Shown here one piece after another: positions 39,971 to 49,701 of a stretch of 64,000 nucleotides of DNA (the first letter of the stretch is position 1; the number at the start of each line of letters is the position of its first letter). The notes beneath the pieces are model-generated. The model searched no databases. It worked only from the letters and a program-made list of their open reading frames with translations, and was not told the origin of the DNA. Source of the stretch: Hymenobacter sp. YC55 (lineage in GTDB: Bacteria > Bacteroidota > Bacteroidia > Cytophagales > Hymenobacteraceae); NCBI RefSeq assembly GCF_029433095.1, contig NZ_JARNTX010000001.1, positions 2,728,001 to 2,792,000 on the forward strand, written 5' to 3'. A program made the translations under genes and the position numbers.

Positions 39971-42205
39971 TTGCTCATATCCAATCCTACTCCTTTTTCT
40001 GGTGGGCGGCTGTTTACCCATGCCTTGCTCGCTTTTACCCTAGCTGCCTACGTGAACCCAACCCCTACTAGTGCCCAAACGGCGTCGGCAGTGGCCGCCG
40101 TCCGCCCCGATTCCAACCCCCTGCTAGCTACCTGGGCGGGACCGTATGGAGGCTTCCCGGCTTTCGATAAAGTGCAGGTGTCGCACTTCAAGCCGGCACT
40201 GGAAGCAGCTATGGCAGAAAACCTGCAGGAAATTCAAGCTATTGCCAGCAACCCGCAGGCCCCAACTTTCGAGAACACCATTGCGGCCCTAGAGCGGGCT
40301 GGCCACTCGCTGGATCGGGTGCAGACGGTGTATGGCGTGTGGTCTGGCACCATGAGCAACCCCGAAGTGCAGGCCGTGCAGCGCGAAATGGCACCCCGTA
40401 TGGCCGCTTTCGGCGACCAAATCACGCAGAACGAACCGCTTTTCAAGCGCATTGAGGCTGTTTATAACTCGCCCGACAAGAAGAAGCTCACGCCCGAGCA
40501 ACAGCGCCTCACGTTTGTGTACTACAACAACTTCGTGCGGGCCGGGGCCAAGCTGGATGCCAAGGCCAAAACCCGCCTGTCGGAAATCAACCAGCAACTG
40601 GCGGGGCTGTTCACGCGCTTCAGCCAAAACGTGCTGGCCGATGAAACCGACTCAGTACTGGTGCTGAAAACGCCCGCCGACCTGAGTGGCTTGCCCACTT
40701 CGTTGCGCGACGATGCGGCCAATACGGCCACCGCCCGCAAGATTACGGCCGCCGGGGTTATCACCAACACCCGCTCGTCCATCGAGCCGTTTCTGACGTA
40801 TTCCGACCAGCGCAAGCTGCGCGAGAAGGCCTGGCGCATGTTCTACAACCGCGGCGACAACGGTGGCCCGCACGACAACAACGCCCTGATTACTGAAATT
40901 CTGCAGCTGCGCGCCGAGCGCGCCAAACTGCTCGGTTACGCCACCCACGCCCACCTGCGCCTCGACAACACCATGGCCAAGACGCCCGAAGCCGCCATGC
41001 AACTCATGGAGCAGGTTTGGGCGCCCGCCGTGGCCCGCGTGAAAGAAGAAGTGGCCGACATGCAGGCGCTGGCCAAAAAGGAAGGCGCCAACATCAAAAT
41101 TGAGCCCTGGGACTACCGTTACTACGCCGAGAAGGTGCGCAAAGCCCGCTACGACCTCGACCAAAACGAGGTGAAGCAGTACTTGCAGCTCGATAAGATG
41201 CGCGAAGGCATGTTCTGGGTGGCGGGTGAGCTGTTCAACTTCACCTTCAGCCCCGTCACCGACGTGCCCGTGTACCACCCCGACGTGAAGGTGTGGAAAG
41301 TGAAAGACAAGACCAGCGGCAAGCATGTGGGCTTGTGGTACTTCGACCCCTACGCCCGGCCCGGCAAACGCTCCGGCGCCTGGATGAACGCCTACCGCAA
41401 GCAGGAGCGCATGAACGGCGAGGTCAGCACCATCGTGTCCAACAACTCCAACTTCGTGAAAGGCAAGGACGGCGCGCCTACGCTCATTTCCTGGACCGAC
41501 GCTACCACGCTGTTCCACGAGTTCGGCCACGCCCTGCACGGCCTCTCCTCCAACGTAACCTACCCAACTCTCTCGGGTACGAGCGTGGTGCGCGACTACG
41601 TGGAATTCCCGTCGCAGGTGCTGGAAAACTGGCTGCCCACGCCGCAGGTGCTTCAGCGCTTCGCGGTGCATTACCAAACCGGCAAGCCCATTCCGCAGGT
41701 CTTGGTGGACCGAATTGAAAAGGCCTCGACCTTCAACCAGGGCTTCGAAACCACCGAGTTCTTGGCCAGTGCCCTCATCGATATGAAGCTGCACCTAGCC
41801 GGCGACCAAAAGATTGACGCCGACAAATTCGAGCGCGAAACCCTGGCCCAGCTGGGCATGCCGAGCGAGATTGTGATGCGCCACCGCACGCCGCAGTTCA
41901 GCCACGTTTTCTCGTCGGACGGCTACTCAGCTGGCTACTACAGCTACCTATGGTCGGTGGTGCTGGCTTCCGATGCCTACGGTGCCTTCACCGAAGCCGG
42001 CGGCCCCTACGACAAAGCCGTGGGCCAGCGCCTGACTAAGTACATCTTCTCGGTCGGCAACACCGTAGACCCCGCCGACGCCTACCGCAGCTTCCGCGGC
42101 CGCGACCCGAAAATTGATGCCCTGATGCGCGAGCGAGGCTTCCCAATGAAAGGCGCGAAAGCTAACCAACCTGCTACGAAGAAACCAGCTACTAAGAAGA
42201 GCTAA
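39971..42205 (+). CDS. M3-family peptidyl-dipeptidase (Dcp-like)
   Basis: 744 residues with the thimet-oligopeptidase/Dcp zinc motif LFHEFGHALHG (His516, Glu517, His520) and the C-terminal SDGYSAGYYSYLWS that binds substrate. The N-terminus is hydrophobic (LFTHALLAFTLAAYVNPTPTSAQ) and looks like a signal peptide, so it probably acts in the periplasm on C-terminal dipeptides. The only start I see is TTG at 39971. The C-terminal tail is Lys-rich (KKPATKKPATKKS-like). Confidence 0.9.
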   Translation: MLISNPTPFSGGRLFTHALLAFTLAAYVNPTPTSAQTASAVAAVRPDSNPLLATWAGPYGGFPAFDKVQVSHFKPALEAAMAENLQEIQAIASNPQAPTFENTIAALERAGHSLDRVQTVYGVWSGTMSNPEVQAVQREMAPRMAAFGDQITQNEPLFKRIEAVYNSPDKKKLTPEQQRLTFVYYNNFVRAGAKLDAKAKTRLSEINQQLAGLFTRFSQNVLADETDSVLVLKTPADLSGLPTSLRDDAANTATARKITAAGVITNTRSSIEPFLTYSDQRKLREKAWRMFYNRGDNGGPHDNNALITEILQLRAERAKLLGYATHAHLRLDNTMAKTPEAAMQLMEQVWAPAVARVKEEVADMQALAKKEGANIKIEPWDYRYYAEKVRKARYDLDQNEVKQYLQLDKMREGMFWVAGELFNFTFSPVTDVPVYHPDVKVWKVKDKTSGKHVGLWYFDPYARPGKRSGAWMNAYRKQERMNGEVSTIVSNNSNFVKGKDGAPTLISWTDATTLFHEFGHALHGLSSNVTYPTLSGTSVVRDYVEFPSQVLENWLPTPQVLQRFAVHYQTGKPIPQVLVDRIEKASTFNQGFETTEFLASALIDMKLHLAGDQKIDADKFERETLAQLGMPSEIVMRHRTPQFSHVFSSDGYSAGYYSYLWSVVLASDAYGAFTEAGGPYDKAVGQRLTKYIFSVGNTVDPADAYRSFRGRDPKIDALMRERGFPMKGAKANQPATKKPATKKS

Positions 42206-42250
42206 GCACTCCTTTTTCCGTAGCAGCCGAAATCGCGCAACCCTACTTAA

Positions 42251-42282
42251 GAAGCCCTGGTTGCATCAGCAGCCAGGGCTTC
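42251..42282 (+). terminator. Terminator after M3 peptidase
   Basis: gaagccctgg / ccagggcttc, perfect 10-bp stem with 12-nt loop and T run. Confidence 0.85.
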
Positions 42283-42382
42283 TTTGGCTTTGAGAGCTTT
42301 GCAGGTGACTATCGGAAACGCGACCGAACAATACCACCGGTCCATCCCGCTTCATCTGGCTTCTGCTTGCCGAAGCTACTCA

Positions 42383-42530
42383 CTTGCTAATCTTACCCCC
42401 ACCCTCTGTCATCCTGAGCTTGCGAAGGACCTTATGCCTGCACGACGATTGTCTTACCAACGATTTGCTCTCGCGTGAGAAGGTCCTTCGCAAGCTCAGG
42501 ATGACAGAGGGTGGGGGTAAGATTAGTAAG
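42383..42530. repeat. Dispersed inverted-repeat element, copy 2
   Basis: About 50-bp near-perfect arms (42383-42433 and 42480-42530) that include the tcctgagcttgcgaagg string of the copy at 32964-33073. Centre unrelated to that copy. Lies within the 465-bp gap before the helicase. Confidence 0.75.
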
Positions 42531-42561
42531 CGAGTGATGCAAGAAAACAGGAGAAATGCTT

Positions 42562-42648
42562 AGGTAGCAAATAATGAGCTGGCCTGAAATTTCGCTATTC
42601 TCTTTAGCTAAATGTATAAATTCGACTAAAGAGAATAGTTAGCTACCT
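42562..42648. repeat. Nested inverted repeat upstream of helicase
   Basis: ctattctctttag (42595-42607) with ctaaagagaatag (42625-42637), nested inside aggtagc (42562-42568) / gctacct (42642-42648). It ends about 20 bp before the helicase start, so it could affect transcription or translation start. Confidence 0.6.
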
Positions 42649-42670
42649 TTCGGGGCTGCAACTCCTGTTT

Positions 42671-45600
42671 ATGTCGAAGCCAACGGAAACACTGCCTCCG
42701 CCCCACGGCGACCTGCATCCGCATCAATACTTCTTGGCAGGGGCCACCATTTCCATGCTGAGTGGCACCGACGTTGCCGGACATTATCCGGCGCTGTTTG
42801 TGGCCGACACGCACCTGTTGACAGCTGTTCAGCCCGAAAGTATAACCCTGGATTTTGGCTCGTTTTCCAGTTCGATTCCTCCGGCCGGCCTCCCGAAGTT
42901 TCCTAGTGTGGTGGTGGAGCAGCTGCCAGAGGGTTTGCTGCTTTCCTGCGCCTGCGCCGCCCCGAAAACTACGCTGTGCGAGCATCAGGCGCAGGTACTG
43001 CTCAGCATATTGCGCCGCAAAGAGCTGCGCGTGTTCTTTGATGCAAGCCAGCGGCGCGCCTTGCTGCTCGCCACGGCCCGCGACTATGGCCTGGAGCACG
43101 CCCCCGACCTTGATGCGCATTTTCAGCTAACCTACGTGCGGCCCTCGGTCGTGGTGAGTCCGCGGCAAGCGGGGCTCTACCCGGTTACGGCGGCTACCAA
43201 GCAGGAACTAATGGGGCAGTTGCAACCGCAGCGCCGGGGCGGGGCGCCCGCAGCCGTGGAAACGCAGCGGTTTGTGGTGTTTGGCAAACACAAATACTAC
43301 GGCCACCTCACGATTCAGCTAGCGGAAGCGGCTTTTACCTCGGCCGGCAAAGTCAAGAACCCAGTAACCGTACTTAACCCGCTGGACGACATCTGGAAGA
43401 TCACCGACGCGGCGGAATTGAAATTCTACACCGGTCTGGCCCGCTTCCAAAACAACTACGACGACACTCGCTCCACGGCAGCCATAGCGGCGCTGCAAGC
43501 CGTGCTGCACAACCCTATTGGCCTGCCTATTTTCGGCCATAACCCGGCCGTATCCGACAAGCTTACCGCGCCCTCGCTCGCACGCCTGCGGGTGCGCAGT
43601 ACGCAGGGTGATTTGCGTTTGTCGGTAACCTTGAAGGGTGAGTTCTACCAACTGGAGGGTCTGCTGGTGTTGCAAGAGCTGCCAGTGGATTTGAAGACGC
43701 TGACGGTCCGCTACGAGTATTTTGTGGCGGTGCAGGACGTGCTGTTTCTGATTGAAGACCCCGACATCTGGCGCGTTATCGAGTTTTTCACCAAGCGCAA
43801 CAACACGCTGCTGATTCACCAAAGCAAGTTTGCGGAGTTTCAGCAGGATGTGCTGGCCAACCTCGAAGACCGGGTCCGCATTAGCTACTCCTACGCCCGG
43901 CTCGCGACGCCGCAGCAACTGGTGTCTTACGGTTTTGATCAGGCTCCGCAGAAGCTGCTGTACCTCTCCGATGCCGGGGCACACGTGGAGGTGCTGCCCG
44001 TGATGCGCTACGGCACTATGGAAGTGTCCATTTTGTCGCGCAAACAGCTTTTCGCGGTAGATGAGTTGGGCGCCCCCTTTGCCCTGGAGCGCGACGATAC
44101 GGCAGAACGGCGCTTTGCCATGCTGCTGCTGCGCCACTACCCCGACTTCCAGGAGCAGATGCAGCACGATGTATTGCACGTACCGAAGGCGCTATTCCTG
44201 GACGAAGAATGGTTTCTGGCGGCTTTCGAGGACTGGCAAAACGAACAGATTGACATTCTCGGCTTCAACCAGCTCAAGAAAAACGACCTCAACCCCAACC
44301 GGGCACGCATCTCGGTGCGCGTTACCGGCGAAACCAACTGGTTCGATACCCAACTGCGGGTGCGCTTTGGCAAGCAGCGCGCCTCGATGCGGCAGTTGCA
44401 ACAAGCCATTCGCAACAAAAGCCACTACGTGCGCCTTGACGATGGCACCCGCGGCATCTTGCCCCGGGAGTGGCTCGAAAAATTTGCGCACTACTTCGCG
44501 GCCGGTTACGTGGTCGAGGAAAGCATCCGTACGCCGAGCATTAACTTTTCGGCCATTCAGGAGCTGTACGACCCCGAAGCTGTGGCCGCCGAAGCGCAAG
44601 CCAAACTAGCCATCTACCAGGGCGCCGTGGCCGATTTCAGCGCCATCGAGCCCGTGCCGGTGCCTTCCGATTTGCAGGCCACTATGCGCGAGTACCAGCG
44701 GCAGGGCCTGAACTGGCTGAATTTTCTCGACACGTTCAACTTTGGCGGCTGCCTGGCCGACGATATGGGCCTCGGCAAAACGCTGCAAGTGCTGGCCTTT
44801 ATCCTGCTTCAGCGCGCCAAGGGCCACTCCGCTGCCAACCTAGTGGTCGTCCCGACTTCGTTGGTGTTCAACTGGCAAGCCGAGGTGCGGAAGTTTGCGC
44901 CCTCGCTGCGCGTACACGTGCAGCATGGCGCCGCCCGCAGCTTAACCCTGCGGGATTTCAACGCCTTCGACATCGTGCTAACCACCTACAACACGATGGT
45001 TTCGGATATTCGGCAGCTGAAAGAGTATTGCTTCAACTACGTTTTCCTCGACGAATCCCAAGCCATCAAAAATCCGGATTCGCAGCGCTACAAGGCGGCC
45101 TGCTTGCTGCAAGCCCGCAACCGGGTGGTGCTTACGGGCACGCCGGTCGAGAACAATACGTTCGATTTGTACGGGCAGCTTTCCTTTGCCTGCCCTGGCT
45201 TACTCGGCAGCAAGCAGCACTTCAACGACATCTATGGCAGCCCCATCGACAAGTTCAAGGACGACAAGAAGGCGCGGGCGCTGCAACGCAAAATCAGCCC
45301 TTTTCTGCTGCGCCGCACCAAAGCCCAGGTGGCCCGCGAGCTACCCGACAAAACCGAAATGGTGCTCTACTGCGAAATGGGCGCCGAGCAGCGCCGCGTG
45401 TACGAGGCCTGCAAAAAAGACTACCACGACCTGCTGATGGGCATTAACGAGGAAAACCTGCCCAAAAGCAGCATGCACATTCTGCAAGGCCTCACCAAGC
45501 TGCGCCAGATCTGCAACTCCCCCGCCCTGCTCCCCGACGAAGCCAACTACGGCCAGCAATCCACCAAGCTGGACGCCTTGCTCGAAGAAATCCGCAACAA

Positions 45601-46063
45601 AGCTCCGCAGCACAAAATCCTGGTTTTCTCGCAGTTCGTGACCATGCTCGACCTAATTAAGCACGAACTCGAAACCCACAATATTCCCTTCGAGTACCTA
45701 ACCGGCCAAACGAAAAACCGCGCCGCTACCGTCAATAACTTTCAGCAAAACGAAGCCGTGCGCGTGTTCCTGGTGAGTTTGAAAGCTGGCGGCACCGGCC
45801 TCAACCTCACCGAAGCAGACTACGTGTACCTCGTGGACCCGTGGTGGAACCCCGCCGTGGAAAACCAAGCCATCGACCGTAGCCACCGCATCGGGCAGGA
45901 CAAGAAAGTAGTAGCCGTGCGCCTGATCTGCCCCGATACCATTGAAGAGAAAATCATGAAGCTACAGGACGCCAAGCGCGAGCTAGCCGACGGCCTCATC
46001 AAAACGGACACCGGTTTCATCAAGTCCCTAACCCAACAGGAACTGCTGGACTTGTTTAGTTAA
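42671..46063 (+). CDS. SNF2-family DEAD/DEAH helicase
   Basis: 1130 residues. The N-terminal third has a Cys/His cluster resembling a SWIM zinc finger (LLLSCACAAPKTTLCEHQAQVLLSIL). The helicase core follows: Walker A with GKT (702-704, ADDMGLGKTLQ), Walker B DESQAIKNP, LTGTPVENN, and C-terminal motifs SLKAGGTGLNLTEADYVYLVDPWWNPAVENQAIDRSHRIGQ. SNF2 ATPases move along double-stranded DNA and remodel protein-DNA complexes. It has no methylase, nuclease or other defence partner here, so a general DNA-repair or transcription-recycling role is as likely as defence. Confidence 0.92.
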   Translation: MSKPTETLPPPHGDLHPHQYFLAGATISMLSGTDVAGHYPALFVADTHLLTAVQPESITLDFGSFSSSIPPAGLPKFPSVVVEQLPEGLLLSCACAAPKTTLCEHQAQVLLSILRRKELRVFFDASQRRALLLATARDYGLEHAPDLDAHFQLTYVRPSVVVSPRQAGLYPVTAATKQELMGQLQPQRRGGAPAAVETQRFVVFGKHKYYGHLTIQLAEAAFTSAGKVKNPVTVLNPLDDIWKITDAAELKFYTGLARFQNNYDDTRSTAAIAALQAVLHNPIGLPIFGHNPAVSDKLTAPSLARLRVRSTQGDLRLSVTLKGEFYQLEGLLVLQELPVDLKTLTVRYEYFVAVQDVLFLIEDPDIWRVIEFFTKRNNTLLIHQSKFAEFQQDVLANLEDRVRISYSYARLATPQQLVSYGFDQAPQKLLYLSDAGAHVEVLPVMRYGTMEVSILSRKQLFAVDELGAPFALERDDTAERRFAMLLLRHYPDFQEQMQHDVLHVPKALFLDEEWFLAAFEDWQNEQIDILGFNQLKKNDLNPNRARISVRVTGETNWFDTQLRVRFGKQRASMRQLQQAIRNKSHYVRLDDGTRGILPREWLEKFAHYFAAGYVVEESIRTPSINFSAIQELYDPEAVAAEAQAKLAIYQGAVADFSAIEPVPVPSDLQATMREYQRQGLNWLNFLDTFNFGGCLADDMGLGKTLQVLAFILLQRAKGHSAANLVVVPTSLVFNWQAEVRKFAPSLRVHVQHGAARSLTLRDFNAFDIVLTTYNTMVSDIRQLKEYCFNYVFLDESQAIKNPDSQRYKAACLLQARNRVVLTGTPVENNTFDLYGQLSFACPGLLGSKQHFNDIYGSPIDKFKDDKKARALQRKISPFLLRRTKAQVARELPDKTEMVLYCEMGAEQRRVYEACKKDYHDLLMGINEENLPKSSMHILQGLTKLRQICNSPALLPDEANYGQQSTKLDALLEEIRNKAPQHKILVFSQFVTMLDLIKHELETHNIPFEYLTGQTKNRAATVNNFQQNEAVRVFLVSLKAGGTGLNLTEADYVYLVDPWWNPAVENQAIDRSHRIGQDKKVVAVRLICPDTIEEKIMKLQDAKRELADGLIKTDTGFIKSLTQQELLDLFS

Positions 46064-46103
46064 GGCACAGAGGCCGGGGTTGGCAGCGTGCGCCTACACA
46101 GAA

Positions 46104-46132
46104 AGCGTCCTCAGACTAGAGCTGAGGACGCT
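46104..46132. terminator. Bidirectional terminator between helicase and SBBP array
   Basis: agcgtcctcag (46104-46114) with ctgaggacgct (46122-46132), perfect, with A and T runs. Confidence 0.85.
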
Positions 46133-46155
46133 TTTCAATTGCAGAACTGACTAGG

Positions 46156-49100
46156 CTACTGCGTGACCAACAAGCGCACGGTTTCACGCTGACCATCGAC
46201 GAGCAAGGAGCAAGTGTACAAGCCAGCAGGTAGCTTCCAGCTATGGAGTGGCAGCTCGTAGAACTGGCCCTTGTGCACGGTGCCCTCGTACAAGATGGCC
46301 ATCTGCTGACCCAGCTGATTGTAAACCACCACCTGCGCTCTTCCCCCCTGCACCGGCCGGAAGCTCACTGACGCTAGGCCGGCTGCCGGGTTGGGATACA
46401 CCGCCAGCTCCTGCACATTGCTTCGGGAGGCGGCCAGGGCTGGACGGGCAGTTGCTAAAACGGCTGCCGAGGCGGGGCGGCTCGATTGGCTGTATTTGAT
46501 GGTGAGATAGTCGGGGTCGGAAGGATTGGCAAACGTGGTACCGGCCACGTACACGCTGCCCGCCGCATCCACGACCACCCGAACCGGCCGGTTGCTGCTA
46601 ATGCTGGGGCTGTTGTCGCTGGTTTTCCATAGCACTTGGCCACTAGATCCAGCGTATTTGATGGTATTGTAGTCGGTGCTGCCGTCAACGGATATGCCGG
46701 TCACGTACACGTCGCCAGCCGCGTCTAGGGCCATATCAACGGCCTGATCTGTGGTGTTACCAGGTCCGTTGAAGACCTGCCAGAGTCGGTGGCCGGTGGC
46801 TCCGTCGCACTTAGCTGTCACCCAAACACCCTGGCTAACGTTAGCGTCGAGGTAGCCCGTACCGGTTACTAACACATTACCGACGGCATCTATGGCTAAA
46901 GCAGTGCCGTCGGCAAAGTATTGGGCAGTCCAGAGAAGTTCGCCACCAGGCGAATACTTAAGCGTGCTGGAGCCCGTCACGTACACATTGCCCACCGCAT
47001 CTACGGCTATTGCCGTGAGTTTGTCTTCCCGCAGGGGGTCGTTGTAGCGGGCTATCCACTGCTGTTGGCCGTTCGGCGAGTACTTGATGGTGATGCATTC
47101 TATCCTATTGAATTGTTCTGAATAAGAAATGCCGGTTACGTACGCGTTGCCCGCCACATCCAAGGTTAAGCTCGATGGTATATCGTTGCGGGCGCTTACG
47201 TGCCTCATTGCCCAGAGCCGCTCACCGGTAGGCGAGTATTTAATGGTAGCGTAATCGTAACCTGTTGTAATACCCATAACCGAGGCCCCGGTCACGTAGG
47301 CATTGCCGGCCGCATCGACAGCCAAGTCCGTTACATAATTGCCACGGTTAATACCCCCCGGAAAGTAGCGTCTAACCCAGAGCTGCTGCCCGCTAGCGCC
47401 GTCGTATTTAATGGTAGTGTATTCGTAATTGAAGCTGCCGGCTATGTACACATTGCCCGCCGCGTCGACATCAACGGCCAACGAATTATTACTTATAAAT
47501 CCGGAAGCATAGCGCGCCTCCCAGAGCTTCTGCCCACTAGCCGAGTACTTAACAGTGGCGTAGTAGCTGCTGCCAACGGTTGTTGGAGGATGTCCCGTCA
47601 CCACCACATTGCCGGCCGCATCCACCGCCATATCTGTGGCTTGGATTGCATGGCTGATCGTTTGAGCACTAGTGTAGCGGGCTTCCCAGAGCTGCTGGCC
47701 GCTGGCGGCGGCATACTTGAGCGTGGCATAGTCAGCATCGATGCTGCTGGTGTTGGAGATGCCCGTGACCACCACATTGCCCCCCGCATCGACGGCCAAG
47801 CTTACGGCCTGCTCGTCACCCGCCGTTGCCCCGCTGTAGCGGCTGGCCCACAGCGGCTGCCCGCTGGCTCCGGCATACTTTACCGTGGCATACTCGCTCT
47901 GGCCAGCGCTGTTATAGGAGCGTCCCGTCACGGCCACGTTGCCCGCCGCATCCACTACCACGTCTTTGGCTTCCTCGTAGCTGCTGTCAGACCCATTGTA
48001 GCGCGCCTGCCACAGCGGCTGCCCGCTAGCGGCTTCGTACATGAGCGTGACGTAGTCCCAGTTGCCACCGCCCACGTCGGCAAAGCCCGTCACGGCCACG
48101 TTGCCCGCGGCATCCACAGCCACTCCTGTAGCTTCGTCGTAGCTGTTGCCCGCCCCGTTGTAGCGTGCCGCCCACAGTTGCTGCCCACTGCTCGAGTAGC
48201 GCACGGTGGCATAGTCGTAGCTGCTACCATTGTCCGACGTACCCGTCACCACGACGTTGCCGGCCGCGTCCACGGCCAGGTCGCGCACCAGGTCATAGCC
48301 GCTGGCCGGGCCATTGTAGCGTGCCACCCACAGGGGCTGCCCGCCAGCGGTAGAGTACTTCAGGGTCAGGTAGTCGCCTTGGTTGCCCGCGTAGGCATTG
48401 CCCGTCACGTACACGTTGCCACTCGTATCCACGGCCAGCGTGGTGGGCAGCTCGTCGCTGGCCCCGCTGCCACTGTAGCGCGTAGTCCAGAGTTGGGCTC
48501 CCACCGATGAGTATTTCACCGTCACGTAGTCGTAGCTGGTGGTAGGGCCGTTGTAGGAGGCCCCCGTTACCAGCACGTTGCCCGCTGCATCCACGGCCAG
48601 GCTCGTGGCTAGGTCGTCGCTGTTGGCGGCCCCATCGTAGCGCGCGGCCCATAGCTGCTGCCCACTGGCCCCGTCGTACTTGACCGTGGCGTAGTCATAA
48701 TTGGTGCCGTTGTAGGAACTGCCCGTTACGTACACATTGCCCGCTGTATCTACGGCAATGGCTTTGGCTACCTCGTCGCCATTAGCTGATCCACTGTAGC
48801 GCGCCTCCCACCGCTTTGCTCCTTCAGCAGAATACTTAATTGTGAGGTAGTCGTAGCTGACATGGTTGCTGGCATCTTGAAAAGAATAGCCGGTTACATA
48901 CACATTGCCCACCGCATCCACAGCAGTGCCAGTAGCGACGTCGTAGCTGTTGTCGGGCGTAGTGTAGCGCGCCACCCATTGCTCGCTCACCGCGCCCGAA
49001 GCTTGCGCTTGGCTACCCGTTGCGCCCAGGCGAACAGCTCGTGATGCCCGAGATGTTGCTGAAACAGGCAACTTGGGTAGTTGAGTAGCGGATGCCTTTC

Positions 49101-49263
49101 CGGTGGAGGGCAAGGCGTGGCGCAGAGCCGAGGCCGGCAACGCAGTCGGTTGCGTTAAGCCACTAGGAACACCGGGAAAATCAATTGCTTGGGCCTGCGT
49201 AAATAGGCTATGCAGAAGCAAGCCTGCCACCAACGGCAGCAAGTGGGTAAACATGTGTTTCAT
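46156..49263 (-). CDS. Secreted SBBP-repeat protein A with T9SS sorting domain
   Basis: 1035 residues from an ATG: signal peptide (FTHLLPLVAGLLLHSLFTQAQA), a low-complexity linker to about residue 95, then exactly 16 SBBP-type repeats (VDAAGNVYVTG...YDYATVKY...GQQLWxARYNG), each about 50-57 residues, and a T9SS type A sorting domain at the end (VYPNPAAGLASVSFRPVQGG...GLYTCSLLVDGQRETVRLLVTQ). It should be exported through the type IX system and attached to or released from the cell surface. Repeats 3-8 are almost identical to those of gene D. Confidence 0.88.
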   Translation of the reverse strand: MKHMFTHLLPLVAGLLLHSLFTQAQAIDFPGVPSGLTQPTALPASALRHALPSTGKASATQLPKLPVSATSRASRAVRLGATGSQAQASGAVSEQWVARYTTPDNSYDVATGTAVDAVGNVYVTGYSFQDASNHVSYDYLTIKYSAEGAKRWEARYSGSANGDEVAKAIAVDTAGNVYVTGSSYNGTNYDYATVKYDGASGQQLWAARYDGAANSDDLATSLAVDAAGNVLVTGASYNGPTTSYDYVTVKYSSVGAQLWTTRYSGSGASDELPTTLAVDTSGNVYVTGNAYAGNQGDYLTLKYSTAGGQPLWVARYNGPASGYDLVRDLAVDAAGNVVVTGTSDNGSSYDYATVRYSSSGQQLWAARYNGAGNSYDEATGVAVDAAGNVAVTGFADVGGGNWDYVTLMYEAASGQPLWQARYNGSDSSYEEAKDVVVDAAGNVAVTGRSYNSAGQSEYATVKYAGASGQPLWASRYSGATAGDEQAVSLAVDAGGNVVVTGISNTSSIDADYATLKYAAASGQQLWEARYTSAQTISHAIQATDMAVDAAGNVVVTGHPPTTVGSSYYATVKYSASGQKLWEARYASGFISNNSLAVDVDAAGNVYIAGSFNYEYTTIKYDGASGQQLWVRRYFPGGINRGNYVTDLAVDAAGNAYVTGASVMGITTGYDYATIKYSPTGERLWAMRHVSARNDIPSSLTLDVAGNAYVTGISYSEQFNRIECITIKYSPNGQQQWIARYNDPLREDKLTAIAVDAVGNVYVTGSSTLKYSPGGELLWTAQYFADGTALAIDAVGNVLVTGTGYLDANVSQGVWVTAKCDGATGHRLWQVFNGPGNTTDQAVDMALDAAGDVYVTGISVDGSTDYNTIKYAGSSGQVLWKTSDNSPSISSNRPVRVVVDAAGSVYVAGTTFANPSDPDYLTIKYSQSSRPASAAVLATARPALAASRSNVQELAVYPNPAAGLASVSFRPVQGGRAQVVVYNQLGQQMAILYEGTVHKGQFYELPLHSWKLPAGLYTCSLLVDGQRETVRLLVTQ
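47673..48694. repeat. Segment of gene A nearly identical to gene D
   Basis: This 1022-bp stretch aligns without gaps to 58265-59286 and by eye differs at only a few positions per hundred. Outside it the two genes diverge clearly. Confidence 0.8.
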
Positions 49264-49701
49264 AGCGAAAAGGATGGAAAAAGGGAAGAAAGGCTATTAG
49301 CTATTTAGCAACAGAGTCTAACTCTCACATCTCGTCTTATATCTCGAAGCTGAAGCCTACTTACCCCCTTCCGCCCCGCTCACAACTCCACCCAGCGCCT
49401 CGATTCATACAGCCGAGTTATATAGCAACAGCGCGTTAGGTGGATATAAAGTAATAAAAACCAGGAACTCAAAACAGCGTTTCGTTATAAATACAGTTTT
49501 CCTATATGCATTGAAATATTAGTTGTTCCAGCCGTACGACATAGCGGCTGTTCTCCCTAGTAAAACCGACTATGCTTAGAATGGAAATTGGCCAGCACCT
49601 TTTACGCAGAAACAAGCAGTCATGGCAAGGATGCGGTTATTGCCTACAAAAAAGCGCCTCTGGACGTATTCCAGAGGCGCTTTTGCAGAATTAATAGTAG
49701 T
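49264..49701. other. Intergenic region SBBP A-B
   Basis: About 440 bp containing the promoter region of A and the terminator of B at 49650-49684. No other gene or structure noted. Confidence 0.4.
49650..49684 (-). terminator. Terminator of SBBP gene B
   Basis: aaaagcgcctctgga (49650-49664) with tccagaggcgctttt (49670-49684), perfect. Related hairpins with a gcgcctc string follow genes E and F, and a looser version follows C. Confidence 0.9.

Noticed and set aside
40652..41794. 380-codon ORF antisense to the M3 peptidase
   Set aside because: High-GC antisense frame, low-complexity His/Val/Gly translation, no family features; the sense protein is certain.
42671..46063. SNF2 helicase as part of a phage-defence system
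   Set aside because: No methylase, nuclease, phospholipase or other defence partner lies next to it, and it is alone between terminators and repeats.
47200..48510. Plus-strand ORF of 436 codons opposite SBBP gene A
   Set aside because: Same reason: periodic antisense shadow. The similar ORFs at 54804-55754 and 60781-61443 were rejected too.
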